From contig CAMBRK010000008.1 in NCBI GenBank assembly GCA_945870185.1, positions 1 to 64,000 on the forward strand: 64,000 nt of DNA. The letters run 5' to 3'. Each line of letters opens with the position of its first letter. Position 1 is the first letter of the stretch. Both the position numbers and the translations under genes were made by a program. The notes beneath the pieces were generated by a model, which saw only the letters and a list, made by a program, of their open reading frames with translations, made no database searches and had not been told where the DNA came from. Source of the DNA: Aureispira sp. CCB-QB1 (GTDB taxonomy: Bacteria; Bacteroidota; Bacteroidia; Chitinophagales; Saprospiraceae). Of this stretch, positions 50,559-59,145 are shown piece after piece.

Positions 50559-50729
50559 TTGAAGTATATAATTGATTTAGTCGCAAATATATTGAGATTC
50601 ACCTTTAAGCTACTAACATTGGTCGATTTATCGCTCTAAAACTTTATATTTGCATTAAATAGTCATATTTTTAGTAACTTTTATGATTTTTTTAACGTTA
50701 TGTTAATGTTTTGTGCAACTATTATCAAG

Positions 50730-50737
50730 TAGCTTTG
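50730..50737 (+). promoter_or_regulatory. predicted promoter -7 element
   Basis: TAGCTTTG matches TAnnTTTG; a TTG lies at 50711-50713, a little closer than usual. A start near 50744 would give a 25-base leader to the small gene at 50769. Confidence 0.45.
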
Positions 50738-50768
50738 TCCTTAAATTTAGAAACTCAAATCCAATTGT

Positions 50769-50984
50769 ATGAATTACAACCAAAAATCTAAACTTATTCT
50801 GATTGTCCTGGCATTTTGCAGTGTTTTAAGCTGTGTATTTTTAGCTACAAATGCGCCATATTTGGATGCAGGTACATCCCAGTTTGACTTTGTACAACAG
50901 TATGTAAAAGAGCAAGCTTATCTACCCGAAGTCAAGTTTGTGAAAGAAATATTGCGAAATATTTTCAATGTGATATTTGTTTAA
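50769..50984 (+). CDS. small secreted or membrane protein (71 aa), unknown function
   Basis: 71 aa. N-terminal hydrophobic segment (LILIVLAFCSVLSCVFLATN, ~9-28) that could be a signal peptide or anchor; 'VLSC' might be read as a lipobox. The remaining ~40 residues are mixed (DAGTSQFDFVQQYVKEQAYL) with a hydrophobic end (NIFNVIFV). No family recognised. A promoter-like TAGCTTTG lies just upstream and the gene stands alone between two minus-strand genes, which supports it being real. Confidence 0.55.
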   Translation: MNYNQKSKLILIVLAFCSVLSCVFLATNAPYLDAGTSQFDFVQQYVKEQAYLPEVKFVKEILRNIFNVIFV

Positions 50985-51018
50985 ACTAAAAATAGGTACA
51001 AATCTTTCTGGAACTTCT

Positions 51019-51906
51019 TTATACCATCATCGGTACTTCCATAAGCAATATCTCAGTATTCGTTTGTGCTTTAAGTTGGATCTCGTTAATGTCCCATAAA
51101 CCCAAACCATCCCGAGCAGACAAATCCTGACCATCCACAGTGATATTTCCACTGATTACAAAAACATACAACCCGTTTCCTTCTTTTTTAATGGTATATT
51201 TCTGAATGTTATCCTTGTCCAAAGTACCCAAATGAAACCATGCATCTTGGTGGATCCACACACCTTCGTCGTCAGTGTTTGGACTTAAAATTTGTTGTAA
51301 TTTGTTGTGACGGTCCTGAGCCTTAAGGCTGAGTTGGTCATATCTAGGAGCCACATTCTTTTTGTTGGGAAATAACCAGATTTGAAGAAACTTAACGTCT
51401 TTATCCCTATTTTTATTTTTTTCGCTATGTTGAATACCAGTACCTGCGCTCATCACTTGGATATCTCCATTTTGTATCACTGCAACAGTGCCCATGCTAT
51501 CTTTATGCTCTAGATCTCCTTCCAATGGTATAGATATGATCTCCATATTATCATGCGGATGGGTATTGAAGCCCATACCACCACTGACTATGTCATCATT
51601 TAATACTCTGAGTACGCCGAAGTGCATTCTGTCGGGATTATAGTAATTGGCAAAACTAAAAGTGTGATGTGAATCAAGCCAACCATGATTGGCATGACCT
51701 CTTGTATTTGCTCTGTGCAACACTTTATTTTCCATAATATTTGAATTGGTGTAAGGTAAATGATTAAATCCTATATTGTTTTCGTCAATGGGCACTAAAG
51801 GTTCCAGTTCGTCAATTTCATTTTTTATCAAATTAGCTGATAATCCTGAAGCTACTAACATGCTGGTACCCAAAATACCTTGTTTTAAAAAAGATTTCCT
51901 ATCCAT
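51019..51906 (-). CDS. pirin-family bicupin protein, exported type
   Basis: 295 aa. The body is a pirin: RANTRGHANHGWLDSHHTFSFANYYNPD, then metal-site histidines in NTHPHDNMEIISIPLEG and GTGIQHSEKN, then the weaker C-terminal cupin (YVFVISGNITVDGQ). Unlike cytoplasmic pirins, it has an N-terminal ~30-residue export signal (MDRKSFLKQGILGTSMLVAS), with no RR pair but a Tat-like 'KSFLK' start. YhaK-type pirins can oxidise quercetin; the substrate here is open. Single gene with divergent neighbours. Confidence 0.85.
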   Translation of the reverse strand: MDRKSFLKQGILGTSMLVASGLSANLIKNEIDELEPLVPIDENNIGFNHLPYTNSNIMENKVLHRANTRGHANHGWLDSHHTFSFANYYNPDRMHFGVLRVLNDDIVSGGMGFNTHPHDNMEIISIPLEGDLEHKDSMGTVAVIQNGDIQVMSAGTGIQHSEKNKNRDKDVKFLQIWLFPNKKNVAPRYDQLSLKAQDRHNKLQQILSPNTDDEGVWIHQDAWFHLGTLDKDNIQKYTIKKEGNGLYVFVISGNITVDGQDLSARDGLGLWDINEIQLKAQTNTEILLMEVPMMV

Positions 51907-52068
51907 TGTAATTAAACATTTGTTGCAACAAATATAATGTCATTTTTAATAAAAAGTTTTAAAAAACTACTTTTAAATCATTTTTACAGTAATTTTGTTA
52001 AATCCATGTGATTTGTTATACCAGTTGGAAAGTTGGCATCTTACGAAAACATATTAATAGGATTAGAA

Positions 52069-52428
52069 ATGAAAAATATTTTTGGTGAACAACTAAAATT
52101 ATGCTGTACAAAACCTTTGACCGGATTTTACAGAGACGGTTTTTGTAGAACGAACAAAGAAGATAATGGAAAGCATGTAGTATGTGCCATTGTTACAATC
52201 GAATTTCTACAATATTCAAAATCCAAAGGAAATGACTTGATTACTCCCCGTCCGGAATATGGCTTTCCAGGATTAAAACCTGGAGATAAATGTTGCTTAT
52301 GTGCTTTGAGATGGAAAGAGGCTTTTGATGCGGGTTGTGCTCCCAATGTTGTGCTAGAAGCCACTGATGAAAAAGCATTGGAATATATCGAGATGGATAG
52401 TCTCATTGGCCATGCTGGAAAAACCTGA
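52069..52428 (+). CDS. DUF2237-family protein
   Basis: 119 aa from ATG at 52069 (MKNIFGEQLKLCC); the frame opens earlier with a TTG at 52033 but the conserved start is here. Conserved family features: N-x-x-G-x-x-L-x-x-C (NIFGEQLKLC), TGFYRDGFCRT, HVVCAIVT, LITPRPEYGFPGLKPGD and CLCALRWKEA. The several Cys/His residues suggest metal binding or a redox role, but the family has no settled function. Cytoplasmic. It stands between the divergent pirin gene and the broken DUF3052-like gene. Confidence 0.85.
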   Translation: MKNIFGEQLKLCCTKPLTGFYRDGFCRTNKEDNGKHVVCAIVTIEFLQYSKSKGNDLITPRPEYGFPGLKPGDKCCLCALRWKEAFDAGCAPNVVLEATDEKALEYIEMDSLIGHAGKT

Positions 52429-52582
52429 TATTTAAGTTCAGGTTGACAAAAGTGAAGAAATATATGGTAAGAATATCATATTTTTAAACAGAAATTATTA
52501 TTAAGCTGTTTAACCTTTTTGGTTATTTTAATGCTTTAATCAGATACAAAAATACAAAGTAACTATCCTTACTAAAAATCTA

Positions 52583-52933
52583 ATGACACCATTATTCAAA
52601 AAATTAAATTTTAAAAATCATAATAGGGTAGTGGTATTGAATGCACCATCATCATTTGAAACTGAACTAGCTGACCTTGCAGAATTTGCCACAATAGAGA
52701 AAGATATAGTGCAAGGTTCCAAGATGGATTTTGTTTTAATTTTTGTTTTGACACAAGTAGATATTGACAATTCCATAGCATTGGTTGATCCAAAACTTGA
52801 AGGTGATACTGTATTGTGGTTTTGCTATCCAAAAGGCACTTCTAAAAAATATAAGTGCGATTTTTACCCGGATTATGCATTAGAAAATCCCTGCCTGCCC
52901 TACGGTACGGCGAGGCAGGTATTCCGAAGCTAA
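52583..52933 (+). pseudogene. DUF3052-like gene truncated by a MITE-like element
   Basis: 116 codons, but only the first ~94 are native: MTPLFKKLNFKNHNRVVVLN, FVLIFVLTQVDID and TVLWFCYPKGTSKKYKCDF are typical. Family members as I remember them continue with an NRD-GW segment and a conserved 'AIDEDWSALRFRKVE' end, making about 130-150 aa. Here the frame instead enters the element's inverted repeat at 52866 (reading YPDYALENPCLPYG) and stops at 52933. The gene has therefore lost its C-terminal third. Neutral expression of a stub is possible but function is unlikely. Confidence 0.7.
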
Positions 52934-53145
52934 ATTTCGTGCCTTTGGCTCGACAAGGTCTGCAAATCAGAATCCGCCGCGGCGGACTATTTATCTTCTG
53001 TAACCGTAGCGGTGCTACGCTTTTCGAATATAAATAGCTGATTTACCTGCCCGCCTACCATGTAGTGGTCAGGCTGGTTGCATTTTAGATTCTTCCCGCT
53101 AAAGCGGGACAGGCTATGACAAAGTTCTAACGCATAATCCGGGTT
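52866..53145. mobile_element. MITE-like hairpin element, copy B (280 bp)
   Basis: Terminal inverted repeats are strong: ACCCGGATTATGCATTAGAA (52866-52885), against right end 53125-53145 whose reverse complement begins AACCCGGATTATGCGTTAG. Internal hairpins: CCCTGCCTGCC / GGCAGGTATT (52889-52923), TCCGCCGCGGCGGA (52973-52986) and CCCGC-TAAA-GCGGG (53096-53109). In inverted orientation the order of hairpins matches copy A at 34207-34414. Both neighbouring genes read straight into the two ends and lose their native 3' parts. No coding capacity. Confidence 0.75.
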
Positions 53146-53484
53146 AAAACTAAAACTAAAAGATATGGGAAGATAAAGTCCAATATATGTTAAGTCTAAA
53201 TTTTGATAATTTATTGATTGAAAGGTGGAAATAAATTCATTAGAACCAGCTTGTTTGATAAAAATCTCCGGACTAAAGCGTATGGGTGCACTATCATCAC
53301 CTTCAACAAGTGGTATATCAAATCTCAAACCTCCGTTAAGTCCTGAATTTGTATTTCCTTGGGCTTGCTCAGAATTTAAATTTGCAAAATTTCCACCAGC
53401 ATTAAATCCTACACCTTCTGCATTAATTATTGCAATTTTAAAATAAAAAAGTAGAATAACTAAAATTTTTAATTTTTTCATCAT
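53146..53484 (-). pseudogene. outer-membrane beta-barrel (PorT-like) gene truncated by the MITE-like element
   Basis: From ATG at 53484 (MMKKLKILVILLFYFK) the product has a signal peptide ending near INAEG and then barrel strands (GFNAGGNFANLNSE, GLNGGLRFDIPLVEG, PIRFSPEIFIKQAGSNEF, LTYIGLYLPISFSFSF) like the N-terminal half of small OmpA-fold/PorT-type barrels. At about residue 113 the frame enters the inverted repeat of the element (NPDYALE), continues through it and stops at 52987. A full protein would be about 180-220 residues of native sequence, so the second half of the barrel is gone. Confidence 0.7.
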
Positions 53485-53636
53485 TTGGTATTTAAAATTA
53501 ATTATTATTTTACAGTACAAAAATAAACATTATTATGACTCTACTTTTAGCTGCTTTCAGCCAAATTTATATTTTAAGTATCAATTGACTTTATTTTTAT
53601 CATGTGATATCGTCATTTGAACAATTTTTATACATT

Positions 53637-54023
53637 TCACACCACCATCCCCATCCTGAATGCGAGTGCTACCAGCTCCGCCACATTTCTGACATCCAAT
53701 TTACAATATATGTTGGTCCGGTGGCTTTCCACGGTATGTTTGGATAGGTATAGTGTTTGAGCGATTTCTGCTGTTTTTTTTCCTTCTACTATCAAGGTAA
53801 TGATTTCTATTTCTCTCGTGGACAATTTTTGATATATGTGTTTATTTATTTCTCTAAGAATCAGCTTTTGGAAGTTTTGAAGTCGCACTAGTAATACATC
53901 ATTATGTACCCTATTTTGTGGTTGTATTATATTTGGAATATCTCTTCCATCACCGTTATTTAAAACCATAGATTCTAATTCATACATGGCTTTGATTATT
54001 TCGGGATTGAAATTGTGTTTCAT
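53637..54023 (-). CDS. LuxR-type (GerE) transcriptional regulator, short form
   Basis: 128 aa from the ATG at 54023 (an ATG nine codons earlier, at 54050, is possible). The C-terminal 65 residues are a classical LuxR HTH: LSTREIEIITLIVEGKKTAE followed by IAQTLYLSKHTVESHRTNIYCKLDVRNVAEL. The N-terminal ~65 residues are helical and too short for a receiver domain, as in several Bacteroidota stand-alone HTH proteins. DNA-binding regulator; target unknown. It is divergent from the sigma-factor operon at 54.4 kb and could regulate it. Confidence 0.85.
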   Translation of the reverse strand: MKHNFNPEIIKAMYELESMVLNNGDGRDIPNIIQPQNRVHNDVLLVRLQNFQKLILREINKHIYQKLSTREIEIITLIVEGKKTAEIAQTLYLSKHTVESHRTNIYCKLDVRNVAELVALAFRMGMVV

Positions 54024-54392
54024 GAAAATCTTGTTAATTATACTCAACATTGGAGAACAAATCGAAGCAAAGTTTATTGCTCGGTTTTAGATGAAAACAG
54101 TCAATTGTTAATAAAATGATAAAATCTACCATTTATTGCAATACTATTTACCCTGGCCAAAGACTTTTTGCCAAACTTAAAATAAGAGGAGAAAAAATAA
54201 AAATAGTCCACATGATCTACCTGAAAGTTTGCTTTTGCTCGTAAAGTTGCTGTCATTTATTCAAAAATTTAAAGGGTATAAAAAAATGTTTTGTAAATCT
54301 TAAAATATTTTAATAATATCCTTCATGTAAAAAAAATCAAAAATGTAACCTGCTAATGAATTTTTTTTTATCTTCACCCTGTCTAAACCCCA
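54024..54392. other. divergent intergenic region between LuxR gene and sigma operon
   Basis: About 340-370 AT-rich bases containing the start regions of both transcripts. No clear TAnnTTTG element or operator was found. Confidence 0.5.
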
Positions 54393-54950
54393 ATGATCAT
54401 CGTGGCAGACTGGATCCTAAAAATCAAAACCAACGAAAACGAGGCACTTAAAGAGATTTATATGCTTTGCAGGAAGGACTGTCTGACCTGGCTACAAAAG
54501 GAGTATATGTGTACCGAAGAAGATGCCCTGGATATCTTTCAGATGACCATGATGATCTTGTTTGATAATGTGATCACAGGAAAATTGACATCATTATCTT
54601 CCAATATCAAGACCTATGTCTTTGGAATCGCCAGAAACAAAGCCTTAGAACTACATCGTAGCCGAAAAAATATAGTATCTGATGATTTCATATCTATGGT
54701 AGTTTCTTACGTAATGGACGAAAACGATGATGTCACCGAAGACCAACTCAGTAAAGTGTGTCATTCATTGGACGAATTGGGCGATCCTTGTAAAACAGTA
54801 CTGATACAATATTATTATCATGATAAAAGTATGGACGAAATCACTACTTTGATGAGCTACAAAAATGCGGATACCACCAAAAATCAGAAATACAAGTGCC
54901 TCAAAAGGTTACAAAACATCTATTTTAGTCATACATCTAAAAGTCTTTAA
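54393..54950 (+). CDS. ECF-type RNA polymerase sigma factor
   Basis: 185 aa, usual for sigma-70 ECF factors. Region 2 (~28-95): CLTWLQKEYMCTEEDALDIFQMTMMILFDN and YVFGIARNKALELHRSRK, the -10 recognition helix. Region 4 (~125-178): LDELGDPCKTVLIQYYYHDKSMDEITTLMSYKNADTTKNQKYKCLKRLQ. It is followed after two bases by a membrane-anchored anti-sigma-like gene and then a CHAT protease gene, an unusual three-gene operon. Confidence 0.88.
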   Translation: MIIVADWILKIKTNENEALKEIYMLCRKDCLTWLQKEYMCTEEDALDIFQMTMMILFDNVITGKLTSLSSNIKTYVFGIARNKALELHRSRKNIVSDDFISMVVSYVMDENDDVTEDQLSKVCHSLDELGDPCKTVLIQYYYHDKSMDEITTLMSYKNADTTKNQKYKCLKRLQNIYFSHTSKSL

Positions 54951-54952
54951 AA

Positions 54953-55600
54953 TTGAGAAGCCCGAAGGAAGATATCGAATGGTTGGATCAGTATATCAAA
55001 GGTACTTTGAATGCTACAGAAATTCAGGCACTTGAAGCGCGTTTATCTGTTGAGTCAGACTTAAAAAATGATTTGGAAGTTTTGAAAGTAATGCGACAAG
55101 GCATGCGCGCTGAGGTATTGGCTGATAAACTGGAGATGATGCGAGGATGGGAGGAGGAGATGGTGGAAAATAGAGGATCTAATGGAGGTGAATCAAAATC
55201 TGCTTTGATCATTTCTATAAAAAAATGGATGGCAGCGGCTAGTATCGTATTCTTATTGGGAGCAGGATGGTGGTGGATAGCAAAAGAAAGTAAGCACCAA
55301 CAATATGCCTGGAAAGATGAAGAATTTTATAAATATATACTACATCAAACCGAAAGAAGTAATGAAATAGATAAAGATCAACAAAAAACACTGGCATACA
55401 ATCTATTTACAGCAAAACATTTTTCTGAAGCTAAACCAAAACTGGAGTCTCTTTGGGTAAATCAAAGGGATACTTTAGCTTATTTTTATTTAGGCATAAC
55501 TGAGGTGTCATTGGGTAATAAAGAAAAGGCAAAAGCTATTTTTAATGCTAGTGAACTTGTAAACTACCCAACAGCCGAGCTATTAAAACTATGCGAATAA
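54953..55600 (+). CDS. membrane anti-sigma-like protein with TPR-type periplasmic part
   Basis: 215 aa from a TTG start at 54953, two bases after the sigma gene; the TTG start gives a sensible head and no ATG fits. The cytoplasmic ~85 residues (IEWLDQYIKGTLNATEIQALEARLSVES) have the 'Y-x-x-G-x-L' plus helix pattern of Bacteroidota anti-sigma factors. One membrane segment follows (MAAASIVFLLGAGWWWIA, ~93-110). The outer part has helix pairs (QKTLAYNLFTAKHFSEAKPKL, FYLGITEVSLGNKEKAKAIF) of TPR type. No zinc-binding HxxxCxxC motif is seen, so binding of the sigma factor is inferred from position. It overlaps the CHAT gene by 10 bases. Confidence 0.75.
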   Translation: MRSPKEDIEWLDQYIKGTLNATEIQALEARLSVESDLKNDLEVLKVMRQGMRAEVLADKLEMMRGWEEEMVENRGSNGGESKSALIISIKKWMAAASIVFLLGAGWWWIAKESKHQQYAWKDEEFYKYILHQTERSNEIDKDQQKTLAYNLFTAKHFSEAKPKLESLWVNQRDTLAYFYLGITEVSLGNKEKAKAIFNASELVNYPTAELLKLCE

Positions 55601-58323
55601 TATATAATTTGTGTTTTATAATTAATTTCACATTGTTGTTGCAATGTAATGAAAAAAACGCTTTAAACTACCCAAGATTCTTATCATCACAAATACTTTC
55701 ATCTGATGTTGGGAAAAAAATAGATCGACTAATGAATCAAGATAGTATTCAAGATGCGAGTAAAATTTATGCTACCGAAAAAAAAAGGCTTGCCGAGGCA
55801 GAATATCATTATCTTACGTATAAACTCAATAAGAACATTTTTTATCACAACTACTTTAGTCCCTGTGATTCATTATCATTTGTGCCTTATAGTACTGCTG
55901 AATTGATATACAAATTGCTAAATGACTACTATACCAGGAATTCAATTCATGAAGAAAAGATATTAAAAAATACGATTTTAGATTATCTAACAAAAAATAA
56001 TAAAGATAATGTCCTTCGCGGTGAACTTTATGGCGAAATCGGGAGATATTACCTTAATGAAGGTAATAATCCTGATAGTTCAGATTATTACTTTACTATT
56101 GCTTTCAATATTTATGAGAAGAGTAGTATTATATCAAATCAACACTTTTTGCATGCTAGAAATTTAGTGTATTTGCAGTTTCCATTAAGAAAGGAATTAA
56201 AAGCATTGGCATATTCGGAAACATTAGGTAAAATGTGTAAATATTTTTCAAGTGCTCAGCCAAAAGAACTAATTTACTATTCGTTAAAAGCTTTTGTATT
56301 GGCAAGACTGGAAAAGAAAATGGAAAGTGATGTTGAATACAATAAAGCATTTAAACTGGCCAATAACTACCCTTGTACTTATCATCAGCAGGAGCTGTAT
56401 AAATTATACTTTTCTTCAAAAACAAACAATTCATCTGAATCTATTGATATTCTGAAGCTCAATGAATTGAATGAAATGGTACGACAATATGGAAACTTTT
56501 GTAATCTAGACAAAATAAAAGGTGAATACTATTTACTTAAAATAAATGATATTAAAAAGTCGGAAAAACTCTTGGAAGGTGCTTTTCATTATATTGTAAA
56601 CTCAAAGCCGTATAATGCACTGCAAGTTTATACTGTAATGTATGAGCTTTATTTTTGTTATATGTTGAATAAAAAGTATGAAAGTGCATTGGATGTAATA
56701 TACAGCCAAGAGAATCAATTGATTCCAATTAAAATTTGCAGGTTTAATCTGGACTCCGTTTTGATGCCAAATTTTTCTAAAAAAAACTTCCATTTCATCA
56801 CACTTGAATCTTTTGCTTCAGTGCTCAATCAAAAATACGAAGACTTAAAAAATGTCAACGATTTAAAATTAGCTGCATCTTTAATTTTAAAGGCTGATAG
56901 CATGATAATCAACGCGATGAATTCATTTGATGAAAATGTGATACATTCAGTCTTTAATTCTTCAAATTCTGTATATAATACCGGCGCAAAAATTTTTTAC
57001 AACTTGTATGAAAAATTTCATCACAGTGAATATCTATCAAAGTATATTTATATGATTGAAAAAAACAAAGATCGGATTTTGCTTAGGGATATCAACTTAA
57101 GAAAATTAGAATATTCAAATCTGAAAAATAAAGAAAAATATTTAAAACAAAAAATCGCATATTTTAAAACTTCTGGTATTTCTGATAGTTTGCTCTTCTT
57201 TATAAATAAATTGGAAAAATTTTATAAGGAAAATGCTACTTCAGAGTTGGCCAATTTTGCAATAAGTCAAAAAAGGATTTCTTTGGAAAACTGGCAAAAA
57301 AAAATTAATAACAAGACCATATTAGTTGACGTCAATAAAATTGACAATTTTTATTTTGTTTTCTATATGTCTGTCAATGAATCAGGCATTAGAATAGTAC
57401 AGAACGATTCTCTTTTACAGAACAATATAAGTGTTGTAAAAGATATACAATCAAAATATGATAAATCAATCAAAGCGGAAGATTACAATGAAGCTGCATA
57501 TCAGGTATATAAAATATTGTTTAGCGAGATCATTAGCAACTTCGAGACTGTCATCTATTCGGACTCTCCTTTTTTTTCAAGTCTAAACCCTGAAAGCCTT
57601 ACTGAGGATGGCATTTCATCCGACTCAAACTTCAATTCTTTAAATTACCTGATACATAATCAAGATTTTGAAAAAGTCCCGTCGTTTTTTCTATATTTTG
57701 AAAATAAAGATAATGTACTAAAATCAACGACAATAGTAAGCTTTCTTCATTCTGATGACGAGACTGTTGCTAGTAATAAAAACATACAAAAAGAACTACC
57801 TGGTAATATTGCTGAATTTAAAACATTAAATATTTTTTCTCAAAATCATATAAATTACAGTGGCAAAAAATGTTCAAAAGCCAACTTCTTAAATCAAAAT
57901 TACAATCAAACTGATATTTTACATATATCTATACATGGGTATTCTAATTCCAATAGTTTGCATGATCTTTACTTACTGTTCAGATCTGATGCAAAGCCAG
58001 ATACATTGTATGGTTATGAAATCATGAGATTAGATCAAACACCACCATTAGTGATATTATCTGCTTGTGAATCAGGCAAAGGAAAATTCAAAGATGGAGA
58101 AGGTAATTATAACTTAGCCAGATATTTTTTACACACTGGAAGCCACAGAATCATCCAATCCCTTTGGAACCTAGATGATTCTGCTGGATCCATTTTAATG
58201 AAATATTTTTATCAAAACCTTACAAACACCAGCCCATCAATTGCGCTAAAAGAGGCCAAATTAAAAGTACTTAAACATTTTAAAAACTTTGGTCATCCTT
58301 ATTTCTGGAGTGGAATGGTTTAA
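55591..58323 (+). CDS. TPR-CHAT caspase-like protease
   Basis: 910 aa. Residues ~1-20 form a signal sequence (FIINFTLLLQC, Cys19), possibly a lipoprotein although Gln before the Cys is not canonical. Residues ~70-500 are helical repeats of TPR type (GEIGRYYLNEGNNPDSSDYYF, LARLEKKMESDVEYNKAFKL). The C-terminal ~330 residues are a CHAT domain: TDILHISIHGYSNS with catalytic His782, PPLVILSACESGKGKF with Cys826, then FLHTGSHRIIQSLWNLDD. Both catalytic residues are present. Position after sigma and anti-sigma genes, with overlap, suggests it controls that pair by proteolysis. Substrate unknown. Confidence 0.85.
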   Translation: MRIIYNLCFIINFTLLLQCNEKNALNYPRFLSSQILSSDVGKKIDRLMNQDSIQDASKIYATEKKRLAEAEYHYLTYKLNKNIFYHNYFSPCDSLSFVPYSTAELIYKLLNDYYTRNSIHEEKILKNTILDYLTKNNKDNVLRGELYGEIGRYYLNEGNNPDSSDYYFTIAFNIYEKSSIISNQHFLHARNLVYLQFPLRKELKALAYSETLGKMCKYFSSAQPKELIYYSLKAFVLARLEKKMESDVEYNKAFKLANNYPCTYHQQELYKLYFSSKTNNSSESIDILKLNELNEMVRQYGNFCNLDKIKGEYYLLKINDIKKSEKLLEGAFHYIVNSKPYNALQVYTVMYELYFCYMLNKKYESALDVIYSQENQLIPIKICRFNLDSVLMPNFSKKNFHFITLESFASVLNQKYEDLKNVNDLKLAASLILKADSMIINAMNSFDENVIHSVFNSSNSVYNTGAKIFYNLYEKFHHSEYLSKYIYMIEKNKDRILLRDINLRKLEYSNLKNKEKYLKQKIAYFKTSGISDSLLFFINKLEKFYKENATSELANFAISQKRISLENWQKKINNKTILVDVNKIDNFYFVFYMSVNESGIRIVQNDSLLQNNISVVKDIQSKYDKSIKAEDYNEAAYQVYKILFSEIISNFETVIYSDSPFFSSLNPESLTEDGISSDSNFNSLNYLIHNQDFEKVPSFFLYFENKDNVLKSTTIVSFLHSDDETVASNKNIQKELPGNIAEFKTLNIFSQNHINYSGKKCSKANFLNQNYNQTDILHISIHGYSNSNSLHDLYLLFRSDAKPDTLYGYEIMRLDQTPPLVILSACESGKGKFKDGEGNYNLARYFLHTGSHRIIQSLWNLDDSAGSILMKYFYQNLTNTSPSIALKEAKLKVLKHFKNFGHPYFWSGMV

Positions 58324-58338
58324 CGCAAACTTATTATT

Positions 58339-58917
58339 TTACGGAAATGGCGTAACGTTTCCATGACTAATAAACTGTCCATTATTCCAGAAATCATCGT
58401 GATGATTCCATTCATGATTAGTTTTACTATAAGAAGTTTCATCAATCTTACAAAAAGCAAAATATGGACCCATAGCACAGCTTTTATTATCTGGAAAACA
58501 ATACATAGCGCAATATTCTTCTTTGTCAATTTCATACTTATAAAGAGATGTTTGATTATTATATGCATAACCTTTTGGACTACATCCTGTTAGCCCTCTG
58601 ATAGGTTGATTAGCTGTAATAGGTACTTTGTATAAATTATCACTAATTTTTATCCAATTTGTCCTATTTACTACGGGGCAGAGCACTTTTGCTCTTACGA
58701 TTTTACTTCCTTCGTTATACTTAAAATCTGCTAGTAAAAACTCTTCTTCGCTATTAAGAATGTCATCATTTTGATGAGCATAGATAAATAAGAGTTCAAG
58801 AGAATTTAGTTCCCCTTGTTTTGTTAATTGATGTAAACATATGAATTTTGTATGACTTGTTTTTTGAAAACTACTTGGATCAAATTTCACTACTGTTGCT
58901 AAATGATAATGATTCAT
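58339..58917 (-). CDS. hypothetical protein, 192 aa, Cys/His-containing
   Basis: I do not recognise the family. The start at 58917 (MNHYHLATVVKFDPSSFQKT) is chosen because the preceding 30 codons of the open frame look non-coding. There is no signal peptide. The sequence has strand-rich stretches (FICLHQLTKQGELNSLELLF, SKIVRAKVLCPVVNR) and a C-terminal part with several Cys and His (EYCAMYCFPDNKSCAMGPYF, NHEWNHHDDFW). It is convergent to the CHAT gene with 15 bases between. No functional inference beyond cytoplasmic location. Confidence 0.55.
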   Translation of the reverse strand: MNHYHLATVVKFDPSSFQKTSHTKFICLHQLTKQGELNSLELLFIYAHQNDDILNSEEEFLLADFKYNEGSKIVRAKVLCPVVNRTNWIKISDNLYKVPITANQPIRGLTGCSPKGYAYNNQTSLYKYEIDKEEYCAMYCFPDNKSCAMGPYFAFCKIDETSYSKTNHEWNHHDDFWNNGQFISHGNVTPFP

Positions 58918-59145
58918 AATTTTTGTATATTTAAAAGGGTTAATTAATATTGTTACAAATTTAGTATTCCTGTTTAATGCATCGTTTGAATTAAAGTAAC
59001 CTAACAAAAATAGAACTTTTTATTACTAATCTGAATATTCCATAAAAAATAATCTTATTTTTATCATTTTAATTCCAGCTACTCTCATTTCCTCCCAAAA
59101 ATTTTTATCCTTTTCCTTTAATGTCATCTAAATTTTCACACCAAA

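Noticed and set aside
54393-58323. Type III-E CRISPR craspase locus
   Set aside because: CHAT and sigma genes are present but there is no Cas7-11-like gene and no CRISPR array in the window; only an analogy is kept.
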